DNA of 64,000 bases from positions 2,808,588-2,872,587 of the forward strand of contig NZ_CP056199.1 in the NCBI RefSeq assembly GCF_013782625.1. Reading direction: 5' to 3'. The position numbers and the translations under genes are program-made. Numbering within the stretch: position 1 is the stretch's first letter; each line of letters opens with the position of its first letter. Below the pieces are notes generated by a model that was not told where the DNA came from, did not search any database, and saw nothing but the letters and a program-made list of their open reading frames with translations. Positions 32,347 to 40,906 of this stretch are shown piece by piece. Origin of the DNA: Enterobacter sp. RHBSTW-00994. Its GTDB lineage: Bacteria; Pseudomonadota; Gammaproteobacteria; Enterobacterales; Enterobacteriaceae.

Positions 32347-33690
32347 ATGATTACCATCGAATTTATAGTCATCATCCTCTGCCTGCTGATAGGAACGCGG
32401 TTCGGCGGTATGGGACTTGGGCTGATAAGCGGTATCGGTCTTTTCATCTTAAGTTTTATCTTTGGCCTGCAGCCCGGCAAACCACCCGTTGATGTCATGC
32501 TGACCATTCTTGCCGTCATCGGTTGTGCAGCCACGTTACAGACAGCTGGCGGCCTAAATGTGATGATGCAATTTGCCGAGCGGCTTCTGCGAAAACACCC
32601 GCAACACATCACACTTCTCGCACCATTCACGACCTGGATGCTGACTTTTCTCTGCGGAACGGGGCACGTGGTTTACACCATGTTCCCTATTATTGCGGAC
32701 ATTGCGTTAAAAAAAGGAATTCGTCCTGAACGCCCAATGGCAGTGGCTTCTATTGCCTCGCAGATGGCGATCACCGCCTCCCCTGTTTCGGTTGCCGTTG
32801 TTTCGCTGGTTTCCATTCTGGGGGCGCAGCATGGTATTGGCCACGCATGGGGGATTCTGGAAATCCTGGCGATCTCTGTCCCGGCTTCACTGTTTGGCGT
32901 GGCCATCGCTGCTTTATGGAGCCTGCGTCGTGGCAAAAATTTGGCTGATGACCCGGACTTCCAGGAAAAGCTGAAAGATCCCAAACAACGTGAATTTATC
33001 TATGGCGGAACAGAAACGCTGATGAATCAGCGTTTCCCCAAACAGGCCTATTGGTCGACATGGATCTTCTTCGCCGGGATCGCTGTTGTTGTCCTGCTGG
33101 GCGCATTGCCGGAACTGAGACCCGCCTTCGACATTAAAGGCAAAATGACTGCGCTGTCGATGAACCTCGTCATTCAGATGATGATGTTGATTGCCGGGGC
33201 CGTTATGTTGATCGTCTGCAAGGTAAACGCGTCGGCTATCTCTAACGGGGCAGTCTTTAAGGCGGGGATGGTCGCTATTTTCTCGGTATTCGGCGTGGCG
33301 TGGATGAGTGATACCTTTTTCCAGGCGCACCTGGATGAACTCAAAATGGCGCTGGAGGGCGTGGTAAAAAGTCATCCCTGGACATACGCGATTGTCCTGT
33401 TTTTGGTCTCCAAGCTGGTCAACAGCCAGGCGGCTGCACTGACGGCCGTCGCCCCAATGGGGCTCATGCTGGGAATCGACCCCAAAATGTTGATTGCCTT
33501 CTTCCCGGCGTCTTATGGATATTTTGTTTTGCCAACATACCCAAGCGATCTGGCGTGCATTGGTTTTGATCGGTCCGGCACAACAAAAATCGGCCGGTTT
33601 ATCATTAACCATAGCTTCATATTGCCAGGCCTGATTGGTGTGAGCTGTGCGTGTGCGGCGAGTTATTTACTGGTCCAGACGTTCTTTTAG
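32347..33690 (+). CDS. Anaerobic C4-dicarboxylate transporter (DcuA/DcuB family)
   Basis: An inner-membrane fumarate/succinate antiporter-type protein of 447 residues, with about ten membrane segments. Family landmarks include LQPGKPPVDVML, CGTGHVVYT, IRPERPMAVASI, and the C-terminal YPSDLACIGFDRSGTTKIGRF with FIINHSFILPGLIG. E. coli dcuB lies elsewhere (next to fumB), so this is probably a paralogue. DcuB also acts with the DcuS sensor in E. coli; no sensor gene is nearby. It stands alone between ftnB and yecJ and ends at a strong terminator. Confidence 0.92.
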   Translation: MITIEFIVIILCLLIGTRFGGMGLGLISGIGLFILSFIFGLQPGKPPVDVMLTILAVIGCAATLQTAGGLNVMMQFAERLLRKHPQHITLLAPFTTWMLTFLCGTGHVVYTMFPIIADIALKKGIRPERPMAVASIASQMAITASPVSVAVVSLVSILGAQHGIGHAWGILEILAISVPASLFGVAIAALWSLRRGKNLADDPDFQEKLKDPKQREFIYGGTETLMNQRFPKQAYWSTWIFFAGIAVVVLLGALPELRPAFDIKGKMTALSMNLVIQMMMLIAGAVMLIVCKVNASAISNGAVFKAGMVAIFSVFGVAWMSDTFFQAHLDELKMALEGVVKSHPWTYAIVLFLVSKLVNSQAAALTAVAPMGLMLGIDPKMLIAFFPASYGYFVLPTYPSDLACIGFDRSGTTKIGRFIINHSFILPGLIGVSCACAASYLLVQTFF

Positions 33691-33700
33691 TTCCCTCTCC

Positions 33701-33737
33701 GGGCGACAGGACATGTCGCCCTTCGACGTTTTTTCAG
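33701..33737 (+). terminator. Rho-independent terminator of Dcu-type gene
   Basis: GGGCGACA and TGTCGCCC form a perfect 8-bp stem with a GGACA loop; a run of six T residues follows nine bases later. Confidence 0.85.
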
Positions 33738-33771
33738 AAAAACGTTTCTAATTTCAAAACATCGGTTTATT

Positions 33772-34023
33772 TTAGTGGGACTCACCCTGCGGTGTGAACT
33801 TCAGTTCGATAAGCGCAATGGCTTTTTGGATCGCACGACGCGTGACAGGATCTGCCGCAGCAGGATGACTGGTGAAATCGATGGTTTTCAGTTGGCTGGA
33901 CATTTTTTCGCGCACTTCAACTGGCGCGATGACGTCTAACACATCAAGGATTTGTTTGATTACCAACTGGCATGCAACGACGTCAGACACCAGCTCCTGA
34001 TCGGCGCTCAAATTTTGTGACAT
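33772..34023 (-). CDS. yecJ: YecJ, conserved small protein
   Basis: A small cytoplasmic protein of 83 residues in the YecJ family, function unknown. With the start [20 protein letters not shown] it is preceded by AAGGAG at good spacing; an in-frame codon 12 residues upstream is not supported. It is mostly helical and charged, with no catalytic motif visible. Its position between ftnB and azuC matches E. coli. It lies 107 bases downstream of azuC, on the same strand, behind the azuC terminator. Confidence 0.88.
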   Translation of the reverse strand: MSQNLSADQELVSDVVACQLVIKQILDVLDVIAPVEVREKMSSQLKTIDFTSHPAAADPVTRRAIQKAIALIELKFTPQGESH

Positions 34024-34100
34024 GGGATTCTCCTTATTTAAAGGCCGCCATAGTAGCAAAACGTCAGCCCTTTCATCTCCCTCTCGTCGTTACAGGCACA

Positions 34101-34127
34101 AAAAAACCTGCCGAAGCAGGTTTTTTC
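34101..34127 (-). terminator. Rho-independent terminator of azuC
   Basis: AACCTGC and GCAGGTT with flanking A and T runs form a strong stem with a short CGAA loop immediately after the azuC stop. A-runs on one side and T-runs on the other suit termination in either direction. Confidence 0.9.
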
Positions 34128-34130
34128 ACA

Positions 34131-34214
34131 TCAGAACATAGCGCCCGGTGGTACGTCTTTAAAGGTGTTGCAGTAGTTTGCCCACATGCTTTTCAGGATT
34201 TTGCGCAGTTTCAT
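34131..34214 (-). CDS. azuC: Small membrane-associated protein AzuC (AzuCR)
   Basis: A 27-residue protein that begins MKLRKILKSMWANYC and ends FKDVPPGAMF, clearly the AzuC family (28 residues in E. coli). In E. coli the transcript AzuCR is dual-function: the peptide associates with the membrane and GlpD, and the RNA base-pairs with target mRNAs; expression is glucose-repressed through CRP. Residues 1-18 form an amphipathic cationic helix. CGGAG lies seven bases upstream of the ATG. Two CRP-like sites lie upstream and a strong terminator follows at once, giving a short transcript as expected of a small RNA. Confidence 0.92.
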   Translation of the reverse strand: MKLRKILKSMWANYCNTFKDVPPGAMF

Positions 34215-34266
34215 GATAGTGCTCCGGTAATTTGTTATGCAGGTGTTATCGTCTATGCGCACATAA

Positions 34267-34312
34267 TATGACCAGTATCACAAAAATCAATGTTTTTGTG
34301 ATGTTGGTCACG
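34267..34312. promoter_or_regulatory. Two CRP-like sites between azuC and MFS gene
   Basis: TATGACCAGTATCACA at 34267-34282 (TGTGA-N6-TCATA on the minus strand) and TGTGATGTTGGTCACG at 34297-34312 match the CRP consensus at 8 or 9 of 10 bases and are 30 bp apart. The first is well placed to activate azuC; the second could serve azuC or the divergent transporter gene. Confidence 0.7.
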
Positions 34313-34427
34313 ATTAATAAACCACCAGTGCTGCTATTTTGTTAAAAAAATAATGTGAAATCCGTAGGTTACGAACCTATAAATTCCAGTAAATTTTTAT
34401 AAATTTTTTTGATATGGCAGGAAGAAA

Positions 34428-35843
34428 ATGAGTGAAAACATCACCGGCAAAGAGAGTCGCGGCTTATCGCCAGCGGCACTGTTGGTTGCCGGGGCTTTCT
34501 TTATGGAGTTTATTGACGGTACGGTTATCGCCACCGCACTACCCGATATGGCAAAAAGCTTTGGCGTGCAGGCCGTCGATCTGAACATCGGGATAAGTGC
34601 ATATCTGATCACCCTGGCTGTTCTGATCCCCGCAAGCGGGTGGATAGCAGACCGCTTTGGCGCGCGTAAAGTTTTTGCCCTTGCTCTGGCCATCTTCACA
34701 CTGGCATCTGTTTTTTGCGGACTCGCCACCACGGTTGATCAGTTTGTTGCAATGCGTGTTCTCCAGGGGATGGGAGGGGCGCTGATGGTCCCCGTCGGAC
34801 GTCTGGCGGTTTTACGAACAACACCCAAACACCAGCTAATTACCGCCATTGCCACATTGACCTGGCCCGCGTTGGTTGCACCAATAATCGGCCCACCACT
34901 GGGTGGCTTCATTACCAGCTATGCCAACTGGCGTTGGATATTTTTCATTAATGTTCCGCTGGGTATAGTGGCGATTATTCTGGCGCTGCGCATCATTCCG
35001 GATCTGCATGACGATGAGCGGCGCCCCTTTGACCTTCCGGGTTTTCTCGCTACCACGATTGCTATGGTGAGCCTGGTTTATGCTATGGAGTCGATGGGAG
35101 GCCAGCATGTACAGGAGGGTTTGACGTTGCTGCTGCTGGCTATCGGTACAGTGGCGTTAATTTTTGCCCTTCGCCATTTCCGCCGTGTTCCCTGGCCAAT
35201 GATTCGGCTCGATGCGTTAGATGTTCCGACTTTCCGGGTCACCATGTACGGCGGCTCATTATTTCGCGCGTCGATTAGCGCCGTACCTTTTCTGTTACCT
35301 CTGATGTTTCAGGTCGGGTTTGGGATGGATGCCTTCCATTCCGGGCTGCTCGTCCTGGCCGTTTTCGTAGGAAATTTGACCATAAAGCCTGCCACGACAC
35401 CGCTTATTCGCTCGTTAGGATTTAAGCGATTACTGCTGATTAACGGCGCGCTAAACGTACTGGCACTGCTGGCCTGCGCACTGATCACACCGCACACCCC
35501 TGTCTGGCTCATTATGCTTATTCTTTATCTTGGTGGCGTTTTCCGCTCCATCCAGTTTACGGCAGTCAGTACACTGGCTTTTGCCGACGTACCTTCACCA
35601 CAGATGAGTTATGCCAACACGCTGTTTTCAACGGCGACACAGTTAGCCGTTGGACTGGGTATCACACTCGGGGCAATCGGGATACGCATTGGTGAAAAAA
35701 TGGGCGATGCATTCGGTCTGGCCGCCATACCCGGCATCAGTTTCCGCCTGGCCTTTGTGGCGATCGCTCTGATTTGTCTGGTGGGAATGTTTGATACATT
35801 GCGGCTGACAAAAGACGCGGGCAGCGCGGTATCAAAGAAGTAA
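34428..35843 (+). CDS. MFS transporter, DHA2 (EmrB/QacA) family
   Basis: A drug:H+ antiporter-type permease of 471 residues with about 14 membrane helices. The family motif D1 region is MEFIDGTVIATALPDMAKSF (residues about 24-43), motif A is ADRFGARKVF, motif B is VAMRVLQGMGGALMVPVGR, and motif C is PIIGPPLGGFI. E. coli relatives include MdtD and EmrB; no periplasmic EmrA-type partner gene is adjacent, so it probably works alone. The substrate cannot be told. The ATG follows GCAGGAAGAAA. It converges on the isomerase gene across a shared terminator. Confidence 0.9.
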   Translation: MSENITGKESRGLSPAALLVAGAFFMEFIDGTVIATALPDMAKSFGVQAVDLNIGISAYLITLAVLIPASGWIADRFGARKVFALALAIFTLASVFCGLATTVDQFVAMRVLQGMGGALMVPVGRLAVLRTTPKHQLITAIATLTWPALVAPIIGPPLGGFITSYANWRWIFFINVPLGIVAIILALRIIPDLHDDERRPFDLPGFLATTIAMVSLVYAMESMGGQHVQEGLTLLLLAIGTVALIFALRHFRRVPWPMIRLDALDVPTFRVTMYGGSLFRASISAVPFLLPLMFQVGFGMDAFHSGLLVLAVFVGNLTIKPATTPLIRSLGFKRLLLINGALNVLALLACALITPHTPVWLIMLILYLGGVFRSIQFTAVSTLAFADVPSPQMSYANTLFSTATQLAVGLGITLGAIGIRIGEKMGDAFGLAAIPGISFRLAFVAIALICLVGMFDTLRLTKDAGSAVSKK

Positions 35844-35871
35844 AAAAAAGCCAGCGGATGCTGGCTTTTTC
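35843..35871. terminator. Bidirectional terminator
   Basis: AAAAAGCCAGC and GCTGGCTTTTT pair around GGAT between two convergent genes; A and T runs on both sides serve both strands. Confidence 0.92.
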
Positions 35872-35884
35872 ATTTTATTGGGCA

Positions 35885-36523
35885 TTAACCCACGATAGCG
35901 CGAACAAAGGCTTCAATCTCTTTGTCCTGGCAGTTTTCAAAGAAACACTGCTGGAAACGCTGGCCAGAAACCGCTGTTTTTACCAGTTCTGGATCGATAG
36001 CACGCAACGTATCCAGATAGTTCTCTTTCACAACAGCCGCTTTCACCTGGTTCAGGATCCCCGCGTTACGTACTTGTGGCTCTTTACGCTCTGGCGGGTA
36101 ACCTTCCCCTTTGCGGCCTGTGAACGCTTTCTCAAAGATAAAGCGCACGTTCAGTTCTGCACCCCAGCCAAATCCTTTCGCAAACGGCAGGGACAGTGCG
36201 TTACCGTTGTTGATCTGAGCAAACAGGAACGCATCGGCAGGATCGATGCAGTAACCGCAGATCACACCAGGATGAATATTCAGCGACATCAGCGCCCCCT
36301 GCCCCGTGCCGCAACCCGTCACGACAAAATCAACCGCTTTAGAATTCAGCAGGATACTTGCCATAATGCCAAGATGAATGTAGGTCAGATGGTGATCGTT
36401 CTCATCGCTCATTCCTACGTTATAGACCGGGAAACCTTTCTCATCGGCAACGGCTTTTAACTCATTAAGGATGATAGGATTTTTACCCGCCTGGCTGTTT
36501 TCCATCATCAGTGCAATTTTCAT
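35885..36523 (-). CDS. RpiB/LacA/LacB-family sugar-phosphate isomerase
   Basis: A 212-residue cytoplasmic enzyme of the RpiB/LacAB fold. The core (residues 1-150) shows the phosphate-binding and catalytic stretch VVTGCGTGQGALMSLNIHPG, whose Cys corresponds to the catalytic Cys of RpiB. A C-terminal part of about 60 residues (VKENYLDTLRAIDPELVKTA...) is longer than in ribose-5-phosphate isomerase B. The substrate is unknown; there is no neighbouring sugar operon. AGGAG precedes the ATG at 36523, chosen over an upstream codon that lacks one. Some members are called DUF1486-type isomerases, which I cannot confirm. Confidence 0.82.
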   Translation of the reverse strand: MKIALMMENSQAGKNPIILNELKAVADEKGFPVYNVGMSDENDHHLTYIHLGIMASILLNSKAVDFVVTGCGTGQGALMSLNIHPGVICGYCIDPADAFLFAQINNGNALSLPFAKGFGWGAELNVRFIFEKAFTGRKGEGYPPERKEPQVRNAGILNQVKAAVVKENYLDTLRAIDPELVKTAVSGQRFQQCFFENCQDKEIEAFVRAIVG

Positions 36524-36772
36524 CTTTTCTCTCCTGAATACGTTGCGGGTGATCCCGCCGTGGATACCTGATCGCTTCAACCTTACTATCAAATAAACAC
36601 ACTTTCAAATTAAGTGAAAGGTTGTTTTAAAAAACGAAGATGGGCTCACAATTTCACGATTATTAAGCGAAAAAGAGGTCGTCTGCTTAAAGTGAAAAAA
36701 TCACTATTCCCGACCCTCGCAGTTAGCTAGACTGCGACAAAAGATTATAAAAACACCGCCTGGGGAACCCCT

Positions 36773-38941
36773 GTGAATCTGCACTGCTGGAAGCCTCGTT
36801 TTACATTCTTGCTTCTCTCTTTTGCGCTTTTCTGGATTAGCATACCCGCGTTAAATGCAGCTCAGCCCGACGAACCTATTCCCGTCTGGATATATAACGC
36901 CGACAGTTTCGAGTTCTGGCACACGCCACAAGGAGAGCCGAAGGGGTTTTATCCAGACCTGATTACTGCCATCAACCAAAAATATGGCACACACCTGCGG
37001 CTAAACCCCTTGTCCGGAAGTGAGATCGGGGAGCGTTTTGCGAATGATCGCTATGGGGTCTATGCCGGTGTAGTACGAACAGAGCAGCGCGCCCGTACCC
37101 GAATTCTCTCAGCACGCCTGTTCGATAACGAGGTGGTTGTCGCCAGCCCCACCATGACGGTCACCTCAGTGGAACAGTTGAGCCATGCACGCGTCCTTTT
37201 TCGCAAAGATGACGCAACCTTTGAGAGCGTCCAGCAACGCTACCCTGATCTAAAATTCTACTCCCTACGGTTCGCCTCCACTAGCGAAGAGGCATTCCGG
37301 TTACTCAGCGAACATCAGGCGGATGTTTATATTAACGATGCCTCTGAAATGGAAAACACGCAGCGCTATTATCTCATCTCCCGACCTTTCCCTGAGTTGC
37401 GAATTCCCGTTGTTCTGGCATTCAGTCCGGAACTCCACCCTTTGCATGAAAAGATCAATGCGTTTATTGGTGAATGGTATCGCAGCGGCGAAATGCGCAA
37501 AACGCTGGAAGAGAGTAAGCGAAACTACCTCCTGAGTCGCATTGAGATATCCGATCAGGAACGTCATTGGCTTGCGAACAATCACCTGCAAATCAATTTG
37601 CCCAAAAATGAAAATTTCGCCCCGATTATCTGGAAAGATAGCAACGGATATCATGGCACGGCGATCGATATGATTAACAATATGCGTGATTTATTAGGCA
37701 TACGTGTGGATGTCAATTTTATCGATAACTATGCTTCCATCCTGCCCCAACAGCACTGGCCTGTCCGCCTGGTCAACATTGCCGAACGCAATGACACTAC
37801 CCACGCCGATGGACGTATTGGTCCGGACATTGCCTGGCACAACGTTTATTACAATCGCATCGGGAAGCCATTTTTGTGGGATGAAGAGAATATCCGGAGC
37901 CAGCGTGTGGGGGTGCTGGACGGTTCCTTTTCTGCGGCCTATTTGCAGCAACGCTTTGGTAATGACGTAATTATTGTAACTCGCCATAGCATTGAAGGTC
38001 TTATTGATGCCATCGAGAATAATAAAATCGATTTTATTCTGGGCGATCTCAGTTCTCTGGAATCAACCCTTCGGGGCAATGAACTGTTCCGGGGCGTTCT
38101 CAAAGTGGCTGGTGTCACGCGTTCTGAGTTGATTATTGGCCCCTGGGTACAACCTGACCACCCGCTATTCCATCTCCTGACACAAGTTCATCGGCTGTCG
38201 GAGTTTCGTACCCAACTTGAACGCCAGGAAGAACATAAACTCTTCCCGGACTTAACCAAAAATACGCTAAAAATCATCAGTGTTATTTTGCTGATCGCCG
38301 CCCTGTTCAGCATCAGTATGCTGTTAATGATGCGCCGCCATCTCAGGCAAAACCGCATAGTTAACCGCAACATTGTGCAAGCGCTTGAGAAGGTCAACCG
38401 GGCTCATGATGATGAAACAGGCAGCCATATTCAGCGCGTCGCAAAATACTGTGGGCTCATGGCGCGCGAGCTTGGGTTGTCAGGCAAAATGATCCGCGAA
38501 ATTGAACATTTTGCCTCCCTGCATGACGTGGGGAAAATCGCCGTACCGGAGCGGATCCTGCGCAAGCAAGGGCCACTCACGGCAGAAGAATTTAGTGAAA
38601 TGAAACTTCATACCATCAAAGGCTGGCGCATTATTCAGGGGCTCGGACTCGGAGCCGTTGCAGAAAATATTATCCATTACCACCACGAGAAATGGGATGG
38701 CAGTGGCTATCCTGAAGGTTTACGAGGTGAACAAATTCCGCTTGAAGCGCGCATCCTGGCGCTGGCGGATGTCTATGATGCCTTGAGGCAAAAGCGTGTG
38801 TATAAACCCGGCTTCACGCATGATCTGGCCTGTGAGGTGATCCTCGACGGTACTGGACGCCATTTCGATCCACAGCTTATCGCCCTGTTTCGTCAGCACC
38901 ATTTGAAATTCCAGACGATTTTCGACAGCCTCGCCGACTAG
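36773..38941 (+). CDS. Periplasmic-sensor HD-GYP domain protein
   Basis: A 722-residue inner-membrane protein. A signal sequence or first helix (residues 10-28) is followed by two tandem periplasmic solute-binding (SBP_bac_3/Venus-flytrap) domains, about 35-250 and 260-490, a membrane helix at about 502-522 (LKIISVILLIAALFSISMLL), and a cytoplasmic HD-GYP domain. The HD pair is H584-D585 in HDVGKIAVPE and the GYP motif is G645-Y646-P647 in HHEKWDGSGYPEG. Such domains hydrolyse cyclic di-GMP. The layout recalls BvgS/EvgS sensors with the kinase replaced by a phosphodiesterase. The start is GTG with a weak GGGGAA site. It is monocistronic. Confidence 0.9.
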   Translation: MNLHCWKPRFTFLLLSFALFWISIPALNAAQPDEPIPVWIYNADSFEFWHTPQGEPKGFYPDLITAINQKYGTHLRLNPLSGSEIGERFANDRYGVYAGVVRTEQRARTRILSARLFDNEVVVASPTMTVTSVEQLSHARVLFRKDDATFESVQQRYPDLKFYSLRFASTSEEAFRLLSEHQADVYINDASEMENTQRYYLISRPFPELRIPVVLAFSPELHPLHEKINAFIGEWYRSGEMRKTLEESKRNYLLSRIEISDQERHWLANNHLQINLPKNENFAPIIWKDSNGYHGTAIDMINNMRDLLGIRVDVNFIDNYASILPQQHWPVRLVNIAERNDTTHADGRIGPDIAWHNVYYNRIGKPFLWDEENIRSQRVGVLDGSFSAAYLQQRFGNDVIIVTRHSIEGLIDAIENNKIDFILGDLSSLESTLRGNELFRGVLKVAGVTRSELIIGPWVQPDHPLFHLLTQVHRLSEFRTQLERQEEHKLFPDLTKNTLKIISVILLIAALFSISMLLMMRRHLRQNRIVNRNIVQALEKVNRAHDDETGSHIQRVAKYCGLMARELGLSGKMIREIEHFASLHDVGKIAVPERILRKQGPLTAEEFSEMKLHTIKGWRIIQGLGLGAVAENIIHYHHEKWDGSGYPEGLRGEQIPLEARILALADVYDALRQKRVYKPGFTHDLACEVILDGTGRHFDPQLIALFRQHHLKFQTIFDSLAD

Positions 38942-39046
38942 TCAGGCTCGTTGCGAAGAGAAAGGGTAGATTGTCTGGCTATTCCTCCCATTGCACCTGT
39001 TGTCAGCAGCGTAGGATAGGGTATCTCCATTGACTCAGAGCGAAAT

Positions 39047-39385
39047 ATGAAAAGAGTATTCGTTGCCGGCGCGATTCTGCTGCTCGCGGGCTGTAGCATC
39101 ACCCGTAAGGCTGAGGTCAGCAGCATAGATGTACCTGGCGGGATAGTCCGACTCGACTACGGTCAGGCCATGCTGCAAAACGCCCATTATGATGACTATG
39201 TCACCAACGGCACGGCAACCCGCGAATGCCAAAATATGGGTTATGCAACCGCTTCTGCGTATGGCCAGCCAATCAAAACCTGTACCCTCACCAGCGGCTC
39301 TCTGTGTCTGAATGAGAGCATGACGATCCAGTACAAATGTTTGGGTTATGCCGTTAACCCAAATGCAAACCACACCTACTATTAA
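39047..39385 (+). CDS. yecR: YecR lipoprotein
   Basis: A 112-residue outer-membrane-type lipoprotein. The signal peptide ends in the lipobox LLAGC (Cys near residue 16). The mature part has the YecR pattern: IVRLDYGQA, ECQNMGYATASAYGQ, four cysteines and TIQYKCLGY near the end. Function is unknown; in E. coli yecR belongs to the flagellar regulon, but I see no convincing FliA promoter here. A paralogue of the same family lies in the prophage in this window. Confidence 0.92.
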   Translation: MKRVFVAGAILLLAGCSITRKAEVSSIDVPGGIVRLDYGQAMLQNAHYDDYVTNGTATRECQNMGYATASAYGQPIKTCTLTSGSLCLNESMTIQYKCLGYAVNPNANHTYY

Positions 39386-39428
39386 TAATAGCTGCCAGCT
39401 CAGGCTGGCAGTATATTCAAACACGAAC

Positions 39429-39447
39429 CAGAATAATTCTCATTAAT
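39429..39447. promoter_or_regulatory. Fur-box-like site upstream of ftnA
   Basis: CAGAATAATTCTCATTAAT matches the 19-base Fur consensus at 12 positions and lies about 140 bases before ftnA within an AT-rich stretch. In E. coli iron-bound Fur activates ftnA from an extended upstream site by displacing H-NS. Confidence 0.45.
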
Positions 39448-39587
39448 AAATAAAAGATCGCCAATGCGTTTTATTCCCATTCGTATTTTTAATAAATAAG
39501 ATATTTATTTTACTTTTTGCAAATAATTAAATAACAAATTATAGTGTCGTTCATCGTGAACCATAAATAATAACCCGGAGCAGCACC

Positions 39588-40085
39588 ATGCTAAAAACTG
39601 AAATGATCGACAAGCTCAATGCGCAGATGAACCTTGAATTGTATTCGTCCCTGCTCTATCAACAGATGAGCGCCTGGTGCAGCTATCACAGCTTTGAAGG
39701 GGCCGCAGCGTTTCTTCGTCGTCATGCTCAGGAAGAGATGACGCACATGCAGCGCCTGTTTGATTATCTGACTGACACCGGTAGCCTGCCACGTATCAAC
39801 ACGGTTGAATCACCGTTTGCTGAGTACAATTCTCTTGATGAGCTGTTCCGCGCGACTTACGAGCACGAGCAGTTGATTACAGCGAAAATTAACGAACTGG
39901 CACATTCCGCAATGACCAACCAGGATTATCCGACCTTTAATTTCCTGCAATGGTACGTTGCTGAACAGCACGAAGAAGAGAAGCTGTTTAAATCTGTTCT
40001 GGATAAATTATCTCTGGCCGGTAAATCAGGTGAAGGTCTTTACTTTATTGATAAAGAACTCTCTACGCTCGATACTCAAAATTAA
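39588..40085 (+). CDS. ftnA: Bacterial ferritin FtnA
   Basis: FtnA is the main iron-storage ferritin, a 24-mer that oxidises Fe(II) and stores it. The 165-residue protein has a complete ferroxidase centre: E17, E50 and H53 (AQEEMTHMQ), and later glutamates in YEHEQL and AEQHEEEK. This contrasts with FtnB in the same window. CCCGGAGCAGCACC lies before the ATG. It follows yecR by 200 bases, as in E. coli. Confidence 0.97.
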   Translation: MLKTEMIDKLNAQMNLELYSSLLYQQMSAWCSYHSFEGAAAFLRRHAQEEMTHMQRLFDYLTDTGSLPRINTVESPFAEYNSLDELFRATYEHEQLITAKINELAHSAMTNQDYPTFNFLQWYVAEQHEEEKLFKSVLDKLSLAGKSGEGLYFIDKELSTLDTQN

Positions 40086-40091
40086 TTATCC

Positions 40092-40117
40092 TGCGGTGCT
40101 GACTCTTCAGCACCGCA
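40092..40117. terminator. Terminator between ftnA and yecH
   Basis: TGCGGTGCTGA and TCAGCACCGCA form a perfect 11-bp stem with a CTCT loop just after ftnA, between convergent genes. Confidence 0.85.
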
Positions 40118-40122
40118 TTATT

Positions 40123-40359
40123 TCAATGGCGACAGATTTTACTTTCGTGGGTAGAAAACCCTTCCGCTACCGGAATGAATTTTCCGCGTGCCGCCAGAAA
40201 TGCGACCAGCTCTGCTGCCGTCATCTCCTGGGCTGAGCATGTATGAAAACGGGCGCTTTCGCCAAAACGTGTATGAATCGCCTGAACCAGGCTTTGTTCC
40301 GTGTATTGCTCACCTGACTCAATCATCATATTGAGTACGTCATGTCCGTGGATTGACAT
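40123..40359 (-). CDS. yecH: YecH family protein
   Basis: A 78-residue protein very close to E. coli YecH, with MSIHGHDVLNMMIESGEQYT at the start, RFHTCSAQEMTAAELVAFLA in the middle and SKICRH at the end. The His and two Cys residues suggest metal binding, as databases propose; function is unknown. It converges on ftnA. Confidence 0.93.
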   Translation of the reverse strand: MSIHGHDVLNMMIESGEQYTEQSLVQAIHTRFGESARFHTCSAQEMTAAELVAFLAARGKFIPVAEGFSTHESKICRH

Positions 40360-40427
40360 CGTTATCCCCTTAAAAAAACAACCAGATTAAAGGCTCCCGC
40401 TCAAACATGCTTTGCGCTGGCACAGGT

Positions 40428-40769
40428 TTACATGCACCCGGCGCAGCTGGTACAACGCCAGTCATGGGGATTGATAGCCTGATAGAAGTAACGATAGTTC
40501 TCGGTTTCCAGCGGGATCCCGGCGTCGAAAAATAAATCCGTCACCCACTCAACGTTTTCGATTATCCAGTCATCTTCGGTTAAGCCCTGAGCAAACGTTT
40601 CATCCTCCGGGTCAATGATGGAGTAAATTGCCCACGTCCCCATATCTTTTTCCCGTCTGGATTCCGGAAGTACAAGTTCCCTTTCCTGCCAGTTAATCAT
40701 CCAGTGACCGTGACACAGTAAATTCCCTCCGCGACTCCATGCCGCCCTGAATGGATTTGTCCCCGCCAT
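40428..40769 (-). CDS. Conserved hypothetical protein with C-terminal CxxCxxC
   Basis: I do not recognise this gene. The reading frame gives about 113 residues, acidic in the middle (DPEDETFAQGLTEDDWIIE) and ending CTSCAGCM. An in-frame Met at about residue 44 (MGTWAIYSIIDP) is an alternative start behind a GGGA site; GAGGGG lies very close to the upstream ATG. The composition and lack of overlap with a better frame support coding. The terminal Cys motif could bind a metal. It reads toward yecH and away from tyrP. Confidence 0.6.
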   Translation of the reverse strand: MAGTNPFRAAWSRGGNLLCHGHWMINWQERELVLPESRREKDMGTWAIYSIIDPEDETFAQGLTEDDWIIENVEWVTDLFFDAGIPLETENYRYFYQAINPHDWRCTSCAGCM

Positions 40770-40906
40770 CACCCCTCACTTTTTTTGATAATTTATCTTT
40801 ACTGTTTAAGGTACGCCTGATTTTCGCGCGAAAACATTGTCCTTATGAAGTAGTCAAAACCACAAAAACGTTCAGTGAGTTGCCCTAATCACAACGCCCC
40901 GAAATC

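Noticed and set aside
32914-33612. 232-codon minus-strand frame opposite the Dcu-type gene
   Set aside because: The plus strand is a clear Dcu transporter; the shadow is His/Gln/Arg-rich with no motif.
36685-36720. FliA-like promoter before the HD-GYP gene (TAAAG ... CCCGACC)
   Set aside because: The spacer is two bases too long and the -10 matches only CCGA.
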